A stretch of DNA of 64,000 nucleotides from NCBI RefSeq assembly GCF_001040705.1, contig NZ_CVQP01000004.1, positions 48,167-112,166 on the forward strand. Direction: 5' to 3'. Shown one piece after another: positions 1 through 46,449 of this stretch. The stretch's first letter is position 1, and each line of letters starts with the position of its first letter. Below the pieces are notes generated by a model that was not told where the DNA came from, ran no database searches, and worked only from the letters and a program-made list of their open reading frames with translations. Both the position numbers and the translations under genes were made by a program. The stretch is from Rhodococcus sp. RD6.2. GTDB lineage: Bacteria; Actinomycetota; Actinomycetes; Mycobacteriales; Mycobacteriaceae.

Positions 1-37618
<37,618 letters not shown>

Positions 37619-38291
37619 TCGTGATCCTCCTCGTCGCCGCCGCCACGGCGTGGTGCACGAAGGACCTGAGTCATCGCCGAGGACCCGACGTCCCCCGACT
37701 CTGCAGGCCCTTCTTCACTCACAACTCTCATGCCCTCGCCACCGACTTGTCGAATCGCCTGGTCGATCGATCGAACACATGTTCGATTCCAGGCAAATTC
37801 CACAAGGAAACGGCAGTGAGGGTCTTCTTCAGTATCTCAATCCGGCGCATGACCGTTACGGCGACCCCACCGTGGCGCCGGTCACCAGTGAACCCACGAC
37901 AGGGGCCCTGTCCTGGGGAAACGCGTGAACTCTCGGTCGCACACAGTACGGTGTCGGTTGAAATGCCGTCGTTCTCACACCTGTCGGTCACGGGACGGAC
38001 ACGGCCCTGGAGACCAGCCGTCACGCTCGGGATCCCCGTCGAATCGTCCTCCTTGCCTGGCAACCCCCGAAGGCGTCGCACACGAGTCTCACCCCACTCA
38101 CTGCCTTGTCGACCGCGTCCGATTACAGCGGACACGGACTGGCCGACACGACATGGTCCGGCAAATGGCCGGAACGTGCATTCGTATCAGACGTCACAGC
38201 GGTGCCGCAAACACCTCGTGGTCGCGTCGCGTGGCGGAACGCTCTGGACACAGCAGCAGACCATCGCCTGCTGGGCGGCACAGCGACGGTC
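37619..38291. other. 673-bp non-coding region upstream of the giant NRPS
   Basis: It lies between the NRPS start (37618) and the stop of the Mce-associated gene (38292), both on the minus strand, so it should contain the NRPS promoter. It holds the NRPS ribosome binding site (37626-37632) and an SOS box (37771-37786). It is less GC-rich around 37720-37850. I saw no convincing -10 element. Open frames here have no recognisable protein features. A short CAGCAG/CTGCTG inverted repeat at 38254-38273 might contribute to termination of the mce transcript, but it is weak. Confidence 0.6.
37771..37786. promoter_or_regulatory. Perfect LexA/SOS box upstream of the giant NRPS
   Basis: TCGAACACATGTTCGA matches the mycobacterial-type SOS consensus TCGAAC-N4-GTTCGA at all 12 defined positions. 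The arms extend one base further (ATCGAAC...GTTCGAT, 37770-37787). It sits 152 bases upstream of the NRPS GTG. The NRPS is the only gene whose start faces this region, so LexA repression of the NRPS is inferred. Confidence 0.75.
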
Positions 38292-38852
38292 CTACTTTGT
38301 GTCGACGTTGTCGACGACCCAGCGGTCGCCGTCCCGAGTCAGGCTGACGACCATCCGGTACTTCTGCGTGTTCCCCTCCGGGGAGACGACGTTGGTCGCC
38401 TGCTGGTCGACGAAGACGAGAACGACGGCACGGTCGCCGTCGATCGACTCCACACCGATGTGCTCGACCGTCGCGGTGGCCTTCCCCTTGCCGTCCGTGA
38501 CGATCTGACGCAGCGCATCCACCATCTCGCTGTACTTGCCAGCGAACTCCGGCGTGGACTGCGACACGATCGCGTCCCGGTTCGCGTCCAGGTTCTCGAA
38601 GTCGAAGGACGACAGTGCCACCGAGTAGTCCCGAGCGGTGTCGATCGCCTCGGTGCGCAGCGCATCCGTGTTGCGGGCGTCCAGGACCTGTATCAACAGG
38701 GACACCGATGCCGCGATCAGCGCCACGACGAGCAGGCCCGCCACGACGACCACCCATCGCGGGGTGCCGCGACGCGACGCGCCATCGGAGGCGTCCTCCC
38801 CCGTGTCCACGTCGTCGCGTGCGGTGGTCTGCGTGCTGCCGTCATTGGCCAT
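38292..38852 (-). CDS. Mce-associated membrane protein
   Basis: This 186-residue protein has a hydrophilic acidic N-terminus, one transmembrane segment at about residues 33-56 (VVVVAGLLVVALIAASVSLL) and an extracytoplasmic domain. The last part fits the Mce-associated (Mas) pattern: a polar alpha/beta domain ending WVVDNVDTK. Proteins of this family accompany Mce transporters and are thought to stabilise the complex; a direct role here is inferred from position. It is the last gene of the mce operon and overlaps the end of mceF by 11 bases, so it should be translationally coupled. The start ATG at 38852 is the one that gives the N-terminal cytoplasmic tail and membrane anchor. Confidence 0.88.
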   Translation of the reverse strand: MANDGSTQTTARDDVDTGEDASDGASRRGTPRWVVVVAGLLVVALIAASVSLLIQVLDARNTDALRTEAIDTARDYSVALSSFDFENLDANRDAIVSQSTPEFAGKYSEMVDALRQIVTDGKGKATATVEHIGVESIDGDRAVVLVFVDQQATNVVSPEGNTQKYRMVVSLTRDGDRWVVDNVDTK

Positions 38853-40056
38853 TGCCGAGGTCCTCCAGGAGCGAATTCCAGTACTGCAGTGCTTCCGTCC
38901 CTGTGGGAATCAGCACCGGATCGGAAACGGGCGGGTACCCGATCGGGGTGCCCGGGGTCGTTGCGTTCTGCAGCCCGAGGTCGTTCGGGCGGGGCGCGTT
39001 GCGCGAGCCACGCTGGGCGAGGTTGTCCGCAGGAGGACAGTAGTACGTCAGATTCGGCGTGGTGGGGCTCTCGTCCCCGACGGCCCGGCGGACCGTGTCA
39101 TAGGTGCACACCTGCCCCAGCGTTCCGACGAGGACGAAGTTGGCTCGGTCCCCGGTGACGATCGACTCCAGCTTGCCCAGGCCCCGTGGGATGTCGTTCA
39201 GGCCAGACGCGAGCGAGGCCTGCCGATCGGAGATGATCGGCGCCACCGTCACCAGGTTCGCCAGCAACGACCCGAAGGTGTCGTGGTACCGGTCGAACAG
39301 TGTGGTGGCCTGATCCAGTGCGGCAGGCGAGGTGTCTGCGAGGTACACGAGCACCGGAGCGTTGGTGTCGAGCTGCTCCGTGAAATCGCGGGCCGCTCCC
39401 ATACCCCGCACGAACGAATCCGACTCGCCCGCCATCGTGGTGACCAGGCTCGCGGTCCGTTCGAGCAGACCCGTGAGCATCGGCGCCTGCTCGCTCATCT
39501 GAGCGGTGAGCGCGTCACCGTGGTCGATCATGCTGGCCAGGGACGGTCCCAGCCCGTCGAACGCCGCCCCGAGCTCCGTACCGATGTCACTGACGGCCTG
39601 CGGGTCGACTCCCTCGATCAGCTCCCAGGCGTCGGTCATCAGTTCACCCATCTGCACCGGCTGCTGATCGGCAGGCGCGGGGAGGAGGTCGCCGTCCTCC
39701 AGATACGGGCCGTCACCGGTGTTCGGGAAGATGTCGACGTTCTGGATGCCCGCAGCGGTGCCCATCCCCACCTTGGCGATGCTGTCGACGGGAATCTCGA
39801 CGCCCGGGTCCAGGTCGTAATCGATGCGCGCGCCCTCCTCCGGATCGAGCCGGACCGACGCCACCGACCCCACCGAGACGCCGCGGTACGTCACGGCCGT
39901 TCCCGCGGTCAGGCCACGGGCATCGGTCATGACCGAGTACACCCGGAGCGGAGTGCCGAACGCCTGCGGACCGATCACGTAGTTGATCCCGAAGGGAATC
40001 ACGATCACCGACACGAGCGCGAACAGCACCAGCTGCACCACGACCAGACGTCTCAT
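38842..40056 (-). CDS. mceF: Mce family protein MceF
   Basis: This 404-residue protein is the sixth MCE subunit of the operon. It begins MRRLVVVQLVLFALVSV, a membrane anchor at about residues 4-27. The MCE domain follows (about 35-115: MTDARGLTAGTAVTYRGVSVGSV), then a long helical region rich in Asp, Leu and Ala. The C-terminal part carries a Cys pair region (VCTYDTVRR and LTYYCPPADN). In the known complexes six different Mce subunits form a periplasmic tube that carries lipid to the YrbE permeases. The ATG overlaps the mceE stop by four bases (40053-40056). Confidence 0.92.
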   Translation of the reverse strand: MRRLVVVQLVLFALVSVIVIPFGINYVIGPQAFGTPLRVYSVMTDARGLTAGTAVTYRGVSVGSVASVRLDPEEGARIDYDLDPGVEIPVDSIAKVGMGTAAGIQNVDIFPNTGDGPYLEDGDLLPAPADQQPVQMGELMTDAWELIEGVDPQAVSDIGTELGAAFDGLGPSLASMIDHGDALTAQMSEQAPMLTGLLERTASLVTTMAGESDSFVRGMGAARDFTEQLDTNAPVLVYLADTSPAALDQATTLFDRYHDTFGSLLANLVTVAPIISDRQASLASGLNDIPRGLGKLESIVTGDRANFVLVGTLGQVCTYDTVRRAVGDESPTTPNLTYYCPPADNLAQRGSRNAPRPNDLGLQNATTPGTPIGYPPVSDPVLIPTGTEALQYWNSLLEDLGNGQ

Positions 40057-41102
40057 CGTCGACCTCCCTGGAGCAGATCGGTCAGGTCGCCCGCGGTCGC
40101 CGACACCGCACCACCGGGGACCTGCCCGCCGGTGAGCAACGTGTCGATGGTTCCGGGGATGTCGAGCGCACCGTCGAAGTTCAGGTAGTCGCCGTGCACG
40201 GCACTGCCGAAGTTGTCGAGGAAGCTGTTCATGTTGTCGAGCGTCGCCCCGATCTCGGAGTTGAAGGCCGCCAGCGTCGAGATCACAGTCGACGCGTCCG
40301 ACACCATCGCACCGAGCCCGTCCGGGTCGCCGGAGACGACCACGTTCGCGGTGTCGGTCAGCTGCCTCGTCGAGTCGAGCAACGCGGCGATGCTGTCGCG
40401 CTGCTCGGTCAGCGCACGCACCGCACCCGGCATCGCGTCGAGATAGGCGTCGACGGTGGCCTGCTGCCCCGCGAGCTGTCCCGAAATCCGTGCGGCGGTG
40501 TCGATCGCCACCTCGAAGTCGTCCTGATTCGCGTTCGCGGAGGCCAGCAGCGTCGTCATGGTGTCGGTGAGACCGCGGATCTCACCGGAACGCCCGGAGA
40601 ACGCGGTGTCGAGTTCGCTCACGACCGTCTGCAACTGCGCCAGGCCGCTACCGGTCACGATCGTCCCCAGGGTCGCGAGCATGCTCTCGACCTGAGGCCC
40701 GATGGTGGTGCTCGTCTCGACGATCACGTCACCGTCCTGAAGGCGACGCCCTGACGGGTCGGCGGGCGGGGTCAGACGAATGAACGGGCTGCCCAGCGCC
40801 GACGGCAGTTCCACCGAGGCGAGGACGTTGTCGGGCAGCTCGGTGGACTCCTCGAGGCTGAGCCCGACCTTCGCACCGATCGTGTCGGTGTCGAGGCTCT
40901 GGATCCGCCCGATCACCTTCTGCCCCGTGCGCACGTCGGCACCGAACAGCAGACCCTCCGCGGTCGCGAGCTGCAACGTCACCGTGTACGCAGGCCCGTC
41001 TGCACTGCGGCCGAGCGGAAGATCCTGCATGCCGACACCACAGCCCGCGGTGAGCAGGACTCCGGCCGTTGCCGCGGCGACGCGAATCGTCCTGGTGCGC
41101 AT
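40053..41102 (-). CDS. mceE: Mce lipoprotein MceE
   Basis: This is a 349-residue lipoprotein. I chose the ATG at 41102, which shares one base with the mceD stop (TGATG) and gives a proper lipoprotein signal: MRTRTIRVAAATAGVLLTAG followed by Cys 21 as the acylated residue. The MCE domain follows (about residues 35-115, QLATAEGLLFGADVRTGQKV). The frame is open far upstream, but that part overlaps mceD and is not coding. MceE is the lipid-anchored subunit in every mce operon and its place between mceD and mceF is as expected. Confidence 0.93.
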   Translation of the reverse strand: MRTRTIRVAAATAGVLLTAGCGVGMQDLPLGRSADGPAYTVTLQLATAEGLLFGADVRTGQKVIGRIQSLDTDTIGAKVGLSLEESTELPDNVLASVELPSALGSPFIRLTPPADPSGRRLQDGDVIVETSTTIGPQVESMLATLGTIVTGSGLAQLQTVVSELDTAFSGRSGEIRGLTDTMTTLLASANANQDDFEVAIDTAARISGQLAGQQATVDAYLDAMPGAVRALTEQRDSIAALLDSTRQLTDTANVVVSGDPDGLGAMVSDASTVISTLAAFNSEIGATLDNMNSFLDNFGSAVHGDYLNFDGALDIPGTIDTLLTGGQVPGGAVSATAGDLTDLLQGGRR

Positions 41103-42229
41103 CAGTTCCCCCCTGCTACTGCGCCGGCGATGTTGAGCGGATCGGACTGGCTGACCGGGAACGGGATCGGGTTGGTGAATCCGGCACCCGTGCACAGCGG
41201 CAACGGATGCTCCTCGCACAGCGGTTGTGCAACGGCGAACTGGGTCAGTGCCGTCGAGATGTTCAGCCGGATCCGACCCTTGTTGGTGTCGTCGATGCCC
41301 CGAGCGAGGTTCTGCATCAGCAGCGGTACCAGGTCCATGAACTCCGCCAGCCCCGCCTGGTTCGCGGTGAGGACGTCGCCGAGCGCGTTGACGTTCTCCG
41401 CCGCGGCGCCCACGTCGTCGCCGTGCTGGTCCATGAAGGCGCCTACCTGGTCGAGGACGACCTGCAGATCCTGCAGTGGCGCCGCGAGATCGACGTCGGT
41501 CGACGCCCACTGGTCCCCGACCGCACCGAGATCGCGAACCAGTTCGTCCAGGCTGACCTGCCGCGCGTCGAGTGCGGCCATCAGACCCGACAGGTTCGAC
41601 ACCAGGACGCCGATGTCCTCGGCGCGAGCGCCGACGACACCCGTTGCGGAGCTGAGATTGCGCATTGCCTCGTTGAACTCGCCGCCCTGGCCGCGCCAGC
41701 CGTCGGCGGCCTTGCTCAGAAGGTCTGCGGGCGAGCCGTTCTCTACCTTCACGGCGTCGGTCAGCGTGCTGATGCTGCCCATCAGGGAGTCGAAGTCGAT
41801 CGGCGCGTGGCTACGCTCCGGCGGGATCTCCGCGCCGTCCTCGAGCGTCGGTCCGCTGCTGTAGGTGGGACCGAGTTCCACGTGCCGGTCACTGATCACC
41901 GAGGGGCTCAGCACGTACGCGCTCGCATCGGCGGGTAGCGGTACGTCGGCGGGCATCGACATGGTCACCCGCACCGTCGTGCCCTGCGGAACGACCTCGG
42001 TGACGGTCCCGACCGGCACACCGAGCACCGTCACCTTGCTGCCGACGTAGATCCCGTTGACGTAGGCGAAGTTCGCGTGGAAGGTGTTCGACCGGTCGGT
42101 GCGTGCGAACACGAACCAGCCGGCGACCGCGACGGCGACGACGAGCAGCAGTGCGGTCACGACGACCGGAAGGCGCCGCTTCTTCTCGGGGTCGTCGCCT
42201 TCACAGGCGGAGACGGACTGGACGCTCAT
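41102..42229 (-). CDS. mceD: Mce family protein MceD
   Basis: This 375-residue protein has a short charged N-terminus (EGDDPEKKRRLP), a membrane anchor at about residues 21-43 (VVVTALLLVVAVAVAGWFVF) and an MCE domain (about 47-125: ANFAYVNGIYVGSKVTVLG). A helical domain follows, and then a tail with PLCEEHPLPLCTGAG that could form a disulphide. The ATG follows the mceC stop directly with no gap, so the two are translated together. The protein is expected to be a wall or periplasmic subunit of the lipid importer. Confidence 0.92.
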   Translation of the reverse strand: MSVQSVSACEGDDPEKKRRLPVVVTALLLVVAVAVAGWFVFARTDRSNTFHANFAYVNGIYVGSKVTVLGVPVGTVTEVVPQGTTVRVTMSMPADVPLPADASAYVLSPSVISDRHVELGPTYSSGPTLEDGAEIPPERSHAPIDFDSLMGSISTLTDAVKVENGSPADLLSKAADGWRGQGGEFNEAMRNLSSATGVVGARAEDIGVLVSNLSGLMAALDARQVSLDELVRDLGAVGDQWASTDVDLAAPLQDLQVVLDQVGAFMDQHGDDVGAAAENVNALGDVLTANQAGLAEFMDLVPLLMQNLARGIDDTNKGRIRLNISTALTQFAVAQPLCEEHPLPLCTGAGFTNPIPFPVSQSDPLNIAGAVAGGN

Positions 42230-43276
42230 CTATTTGCACCCCTGCATCACTCCGATGGCGCACAGCAGGTTGTCCGGGATGACCGCAGCGGGTGCGGACA
42301 CGTCCGTCCAGGCGCCGTTGCCCGTGGCATCGGTGGCTCCGCGCAGCGCGGGCGGCACCTTCACCATGATCTGGTCGATGTTGGCCGCGTTGTTCTTCAA
42401 GGTGGCGGTCACCGCGGCCAGGTTCTCGACCAGTCCCCCGAACTCGGATTCCTTCGCACTCATGGTGTTCGCAAGCGAGTCGAGGACCACGGTGAGGTTG
42501 TCCACGAGATCGGTCAGGGCCTGCCTGCGCGCCGCGAGGATCTGCATCACCGTCTGCGCGTTGCGTGCAGTTGTGGTCACGGAGTCGGTCTGGCGAGCCA
42601 TCAGGTCCGACAGCGAACGCGACATCGTCAGCAACTCGTCGATCTGTTCGCCGTTGCGGGCGAATGCCGCCGACGCACCGCTCAGCCCGGTCAACGCCCT
42701 GCCCAACTCCTCGGAGTCGGCGGGGAGCACCTGCTCGAGCGTGGTCATCATCGCCTGCAGCGAGTCGACGTCGATGTCGGCCGCGGCGTTCGTCGCGTCC
42801 CGGCTCACGTCGTCGAGTCCGTACGGAACGGTGGTGCGGGACATGGGGATGACCGTCTGTCCCTCGTCGACGCCTGCGGGCACGACCTCGAGGTAACGCT
42901 TGCCGAGGACGGTCTTGAGCCGGACGGTCGCGGTGGTCTGGTTACCCAGCGGCTGATCCCTGTCGAGTCGGAAGTCGACCACGACGTGGTCGCCCGCCAG
43001 GTCGATGCCCTCCACCCGCCCGGCGGGCACCCCCGCGACGTAGACGGGATCGCCGCCTGCGAGTCCACTGGCGTTCGCGAGTTCCGCCGTGTACGCCTGT
43101 GTCCGGACCTGGTACCACACGCGGGGAGCGCCGACCGCGGCGAGCAGCCCGATGACGAGTACCGCGATCCCCAGTAGACCGAGTGCCATCGGCGTCGAGT
43201 TGCTGCGCCGCTCCCCTTTGAAGAGAAACAGGAAGATTCCGACGAAGACGTCGATCAGTTTGACGAGAAACATCAT
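42230..43276 (-). CDS. mceC: Mce family protein MceC
   Basis: This 348-residue protein starts at the ATGATG pair at 43271-43276; the first ATG overlaps the mceB stop by four bases. The open frame continues far upstream inside mceB and mceA, but that part has the look of an out-of-frame shadow. The N-terminus MMFLVKLIDVFVGIFLFLF is hydrophobic, and a second hydrophobic stretch at about residues 30-50 (MALGLLGIAVLVIGLLAAVG) is the likely membrane anchor. The MCE domain follows (ASGLAGGDPVYVAGVPAGRV), then a coiled helical domain. It ends with a cysteine-containing tail (LLCAIGVMQGCK). Confidence 0.92.
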   Translation of the reverse strand: MMFLVKLIDVFVGIFLFLFKGERRSNSTPMALGLLGIAVLVIGLLAAVGAPRVWYQVRTQAYTAELANASGLAGGDPVYVAGVPAGRVEGIDLAGDHVVVDFRLDRDQPLGNQTTATVRLKTVLGKRYLEVVPAGVDEGQTVIPMSRTTVPYGLDDVSRDATNAAADIDVDSLQAMMTTLEQVLPADSEELGRALTGLSGASAAFARNGEQIDELLTMSRSLSDLMARQTDSVTTTARNAQTVMQILAARRQALTDLVDNLTVVLDSLANTMSAKESEFGGLVENLAAVTATLKNNAANIDQIMVKVPPALRGATDATGNGAWTDVSAPAAVIPDNLLCAIGVMQGCK

Positions 43277-44343
43277 TGGCACACCTGCGAGTGGGTGGTC
43301 CCGAAGATGTTCGCCTGCATGTCCCCCGCCTCCAGCGTGAAGTTGCACAGGTAGAGATTCACGAAGCCGCCGTAACTGCCGATCCGGTTGAGGTCGGAGC
43401 CGAACTCGGGCATCTTCGCCAGGAACTCGTTGAACTGGTCCGTCGATCCGATCCATGCGTCGGTGACCGACTTCAGATCGGTGATCGACTTGCCGAACGC
43501 TCCGTTCGACACCGCCATCGCCCGCGCGAGGTCCGCGATCGCCGTGTTCCCGCCGTCGAGCAGCGCGACGAGCTGGTCGTTGCTCCCGACCACGGTCGAC
43601 GAGAGGGTTCCCAGGCCGACGAGCAGCTCCTCGAGTTCCGGTGAGTGGGCGTCGACGGAGGCGAGGAGGGACGACATGTTCCCGACCAGTTGCTCGAGCA
43701 CGGGCTGACGCTCGGCGAGGCCACTGCTCAGATCCCCGATCTGCGTGAGCAGGGTCGCGACGGACTGGCCCTGCCCCGAGAAGGTCTCGACGAAGCCGCG
43801 GGTGAGGCTGTTGACCTGGTCCGGCGCGAGGGCGTCGAACAGCGGCCGGAAGCCGTTCATCATCGCGGTCAGGTCGACGGGCGGCGTCGTGCGGTCGATC
43901 GGGATCGTCGATCCCGGCGGCAGCACCTCCGACCCCTCCGAATCCGTTACGCCGACCGGCTGTTCGCCGGTCGCGGACACCGGCCGTCCGTCGGGTCCGG
44001 ACAGCGCGATGTAGCGCGCGCCGAGCATGTCCCCGTACCGGACCGCGGCGGTCACATCGGTGGTCAGCGGTTGGTCCGCCTCGACCTCGATCCCGACGAC
44101 TGCCTTGCTGGTACCACCGCCTGCGTCGGCGAACTCGATGCTCTCGACCCGGCCGACACGGATGCCTGCCATCGTCACCGGATTGCCCGGTGTCAGGCCC
44201 TCGACGTCGACGAACTCCACCGAATAGCGTTCGGTGTCGCCGCGAACCGGGACGAGCAGGGTGTTGGACACCAGCAGTCCGCACGCCACGCCTGCGGCGC
44301 AGAAGCCGACGAGTTTGGCGACGGGAACCCATCCGAGCTTCAT
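43273..44343 (-). CDS. mceB: Mce family protein MceB
   Basis: This 356-residue protein has a membrane anchor at about residues 7-30 (VAKLVGFCAAGVACGLLVSN) and an MCE domain (about 37-118: EFVDVEGLTPGNPVTMAGI). A long helical region follows, and the C-terminal block has the features typical of MceB (GGFVNLYLCNFTLEAGD, ending HSQVCQ). Its ATG overlaps the mceA stop by four bases. It is the second MCE subunit of the importer. Confidence 0.93.
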   Translation of the reverse strand: MKLGWVPVAKLVGFCAAGVACGLLVSNTLLVPVRGDTERYSVEFVDVEGLTPGNPVTMAGIRVGRVESIEFADAGGGTSKAVVGIEVEADQPLTTDVTAAVRYGDMLGARYIALSGPDGRPVSATGEQPVGVTDSEGSEVLPPGSTIPIDRTTPPVDLTAMMNGFRPLFDALAPDQVNSLTRGFVETFSGQGQSVATLLTQIGDLSSGLAERQPVLEQLVGNMSSLLASVDAHSPELEELLVGLGTLSSTVVGSNDQLVALLDGGNTAIADLARAMAVSNGAFGKSITDLKSVTDAWIGSTDQFNEFLAKMPEFGSDLNRIGSYGGFVNLYLCNFTLEAGDMQANIFGTTHSQVCQ

Positions 44344-45590
44344 CGGACGGTCACCTCGTTTCCACGGACGAGCGGACCGAGCATCATCACGGTCGCGGGG
44401 TTGGGGTCGACTCCGGGCAGTGTGGGCAGTCCGCGTAGGTGTGACTCCAGCAGTCCGAGGGCATCGGTTTCCTCGGCCGTGTCGACCACCGGTGCCGCGA
44501 CAGGGTTCATGTTCTTCGTGGTCGCGGTGTGCGCGGGCGACGGTCCGCCACTGCAGTAGTCGCCGGTCTCGGTGCCGTAGGTGGGGCAGTCCTCTCCGGT
44601 GTATGTGAACGGGTCCGCGAACGACGGCACCGCGGTGATGTTGAACTTGCCCGTCGAGAACACCCGGCCGCCCGCCGCGCCGAACGACTGCGCGCCGGCG
44701 AGGGTGCCGGTGAGCCCCTCGGGGTTCGCCGCGGTGGTGGCGAGAATGATCCCCACCGAGTCGACGACAGTGGTGATCTGCTCCTGCCGTTCCCGAGTGA
44801 AGCCGGCGGCCGTCGAGGCGAAGCCGGATGCCGAGGCGAGCATGCGGCCGATCGAGTCGCTGTGGTCGGAGATGGAGCGCGACACCGATGCCGCGGACGC
44901 GAGCGTGGCCAGGACGTCGGGCGTCGCGGTGTCGAGCGCGGTCATCACCTCACGGAACTCCGGTGTGGCGTCGAGGAACTGCTGCATTGCGGGAGTCAGC
45001 GCGGGGCTGACCGAGGCGAGCCGGTCGACGACACGGCCGATGGTCTCGCCGCGGCCGTCGAGGGCCTGACCGAGGGCGGTCAGTGCCGTCTGGAGTTTCT
45101 GCGGCTGCATGCTGTCGAGGACGTCGACGAGCTTGGTGTAGATGCTGTAGAGCGCGACAGCGTCCGGGCCCTCGTCGACGGTGATGGTGTCCCCCTCGGC
45201 GAGCGGCGGGGCCGCGGCATCCATTGTCGACTCGTCGTCGACGAGCTGAATGTAGATGTCGCCGAAGAAGGTTCGTGGAACCACTCGCGCGAGGACGGTG
45301 CTGGGGATCAGATCGATCGAGTCACCGTCGATCTGCAGGGTCACCACGGACGATTCGACGCCGGAGTCGATGCCGGAGATGTGCCCGACGTTGACACCCG
45401 AGTAACGAACCGGAGCCTCCCCGGTGATGAGCCCGGCGGACGCCGGAATGGCGACGGTGACCTCGGGATTGCGCTCCAGCGATCCCGAGCCGCGCAGCAC
45501 GAGCGCCACGGCGACGACGAGCCCGACAGCGATGGCGACCACTCCGCGCAACGCGTGGCCGACCTTGGTTCGACCCGACAGTTGTTCCAT
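44340..45590 (-). CDS. mceA: Mce family protein MceA
   Basis: This 416-residue protein is the first MCE subunit. A basic N-terminus (MEQLSGRTKVGHALRG) precedes a membrane anchor at about residues 16-34. The MCE domain is at about 40-120 (IPASAGLITGEAPVRYSGV). A helical domain follows, and then a cysteine-pair region (EDCPTYGTETGDYCSGGP) common in MceA proteins. The ATG begins one base after the yrbEB stop. Subfamily (Mce1 to Mce6) cannot be fixed by eye; the nearby fadD5 points to Mce1-like. Confidence 0.93.
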   Translation of the reverse strand: MEQLSGRTKVGHALRGVVAIAVGLVVAVALVLRGSGSLERNPEVTVAIPASAGLITGEAPVRYSGVNVGHISGIDSGVESSVVTLQIDGDSIDLIPSTVLARVVPRTFFGDIYIQLVDDESTMDAAAPPLAEGDTITVDEGPDAVALYSIYTKLVDVLDSMQPQKLQTALTALGQALDGRGETIGRVVDRLASVSPALTPAMQQFLDATPEFREVMTALDTATPDVLATLASAASVSRSISDHSDSIGRMLASASGFASTAAGFTRERQEQITTVVDSVGIILATTAANPEGLTGTLAGAQSFGAAGGRVFSTGKFNITAVPSFADPFTYTGEDCPTYGTETGDYCSGGPSPAHTATTKNMNPVAAPVVDTAEETDALGLLESHLRGLPTLPGVDPNPATVMMLGPLVRGNEVTVR

Positions 45591-45591
45591 G

Positions 45592-46449
45592 TCAGATCCC
45601 CAATCCGGGGATCTGCGGCACGAGACCCCACAGCGCGAACGTCATCAGCACGTCGAGAATCCCGATGGCGAGGATCGCGGTCCGCAGGGCGCGTCCGGCC
45701 GCCTGCCCGACGCCGGACGGTCCGCCGGACGCGTAGTACCCGTAGGCGCAGTGCACGAGTGACACCACGGCCGCGAAGACGACGGCCTTGAGTGCGGAGT
45801 AGACCAGGTCCTGCGGGGACAGTGCCAGGTGGAAGAAGTAATCGTAGGTTCCCGCGGAGGCGCCACCCCAGACCACGATGACCAGGCGCGTCGAAAGGTA
45901 GCTCGCCAGCAGGCCGACCATGTAGATGGGGATGACGCAGACCATCGCCGCGAGTACACGGGTGCTGGCGAGGAACGGGATCGAACGGATGGCCATGGCA
46001 TCGAGGGCGTCGATCTCGTCGGAGATCCGCATGGCTCCGACCTGAGCGGTGAATCCGGTGCCGACCTTCGCAGCGAGTGCGATGGCAACCACGACGGGCG
46101 CGAGTTCGCGGGTGTTCGCGATCGCGGAGAGCATCCCGGACATGGTCGTCATGCCGACCAGTTCGAGGCCGCGCTGGGTCTCCACGCCGAGCATCATCGC
46201 GGCGGCGAGCGACATCGCGAACACGATGCCGATGGTGCCGCCGCCGGAGAGCACGGAGTTGGTCCCGAAGCTGACCTCGCTGATCTGGGCGAGAACGTGC
46301 TTGCGGTAGTGGATCAACGCGAACGGCATCGACGCGATCGTCCTGCAGTAGAAGGTGACGTGCCTGCCGATGGAGGCGAGCCCGTCGACCACCCGGTGAG
46401 CGGGAGCCGTGGCGCGACGGAGTCGGTAGCGGACGTCGATGTCGACCAT
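45592..46449 (-). CDS. yrbEB: YrbE/MlaE-type permease subunit B of the Mce transporter
   Basis: This 285-residue integral membrane protein is the second permease. I chose the ATG at 46449, which shares its A with the yrbEA stop (TGATG); longer frames overlap yrbEA and look non-coding. Several membrane segments are visible (IGIVFAMSLAAAMMLG, VVVAIALAAKVGTGF, VLAAMVCVIPIYMVGLLA and the last 25 residues). The cytoplasmic loop GAMRISDEIDALDAMAI is the family signature that couples to the ATPase. The ATPase itself (MceG/MlaF type) is not in the window, as is normal for actinobacteria where it is encoded elsewhere. Confidence 0.94.
   Translation of the reverse strand: MVDIDVRYRLRRATAPAHRVVDGLASIGRHVTFYCRTIASMPFALIHYRKHVLAQISEVSFGTNSVLSGGGTIGIVFAMSLAAAMMLGVETQRGLELVGMTTMSGMLSAIANTRELAPVVVAIALAAKVGTGFTAQVGAMRISDEIDALDAMAIRSIPFLASTRVLAAMVCVIPIYMVGLLASYLSTRLVIVVWGGASAGTYDYFFHLALSPQDLVYSALKAVVFAAVVSLVHCAYGYYASGGPSGVGQAAGRALRTAILAIGILDVLMTFALWGLVPQIPGLGI

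Noticed and set aside
37728..38135. Possible 135-residue minus-strand gene in the NRPS leader
   Set aside because: No recognisable domain, no convincing ribosome site, and it spans the SOS box.
42230..44332. A 700-residue version of mceC and similar long versions of mceE and yrbEB
   Set aside because: The extra N-terminal parts overlap the preceding genes in another frame; overlapping ATG starts fit the operon's coupling pattern.
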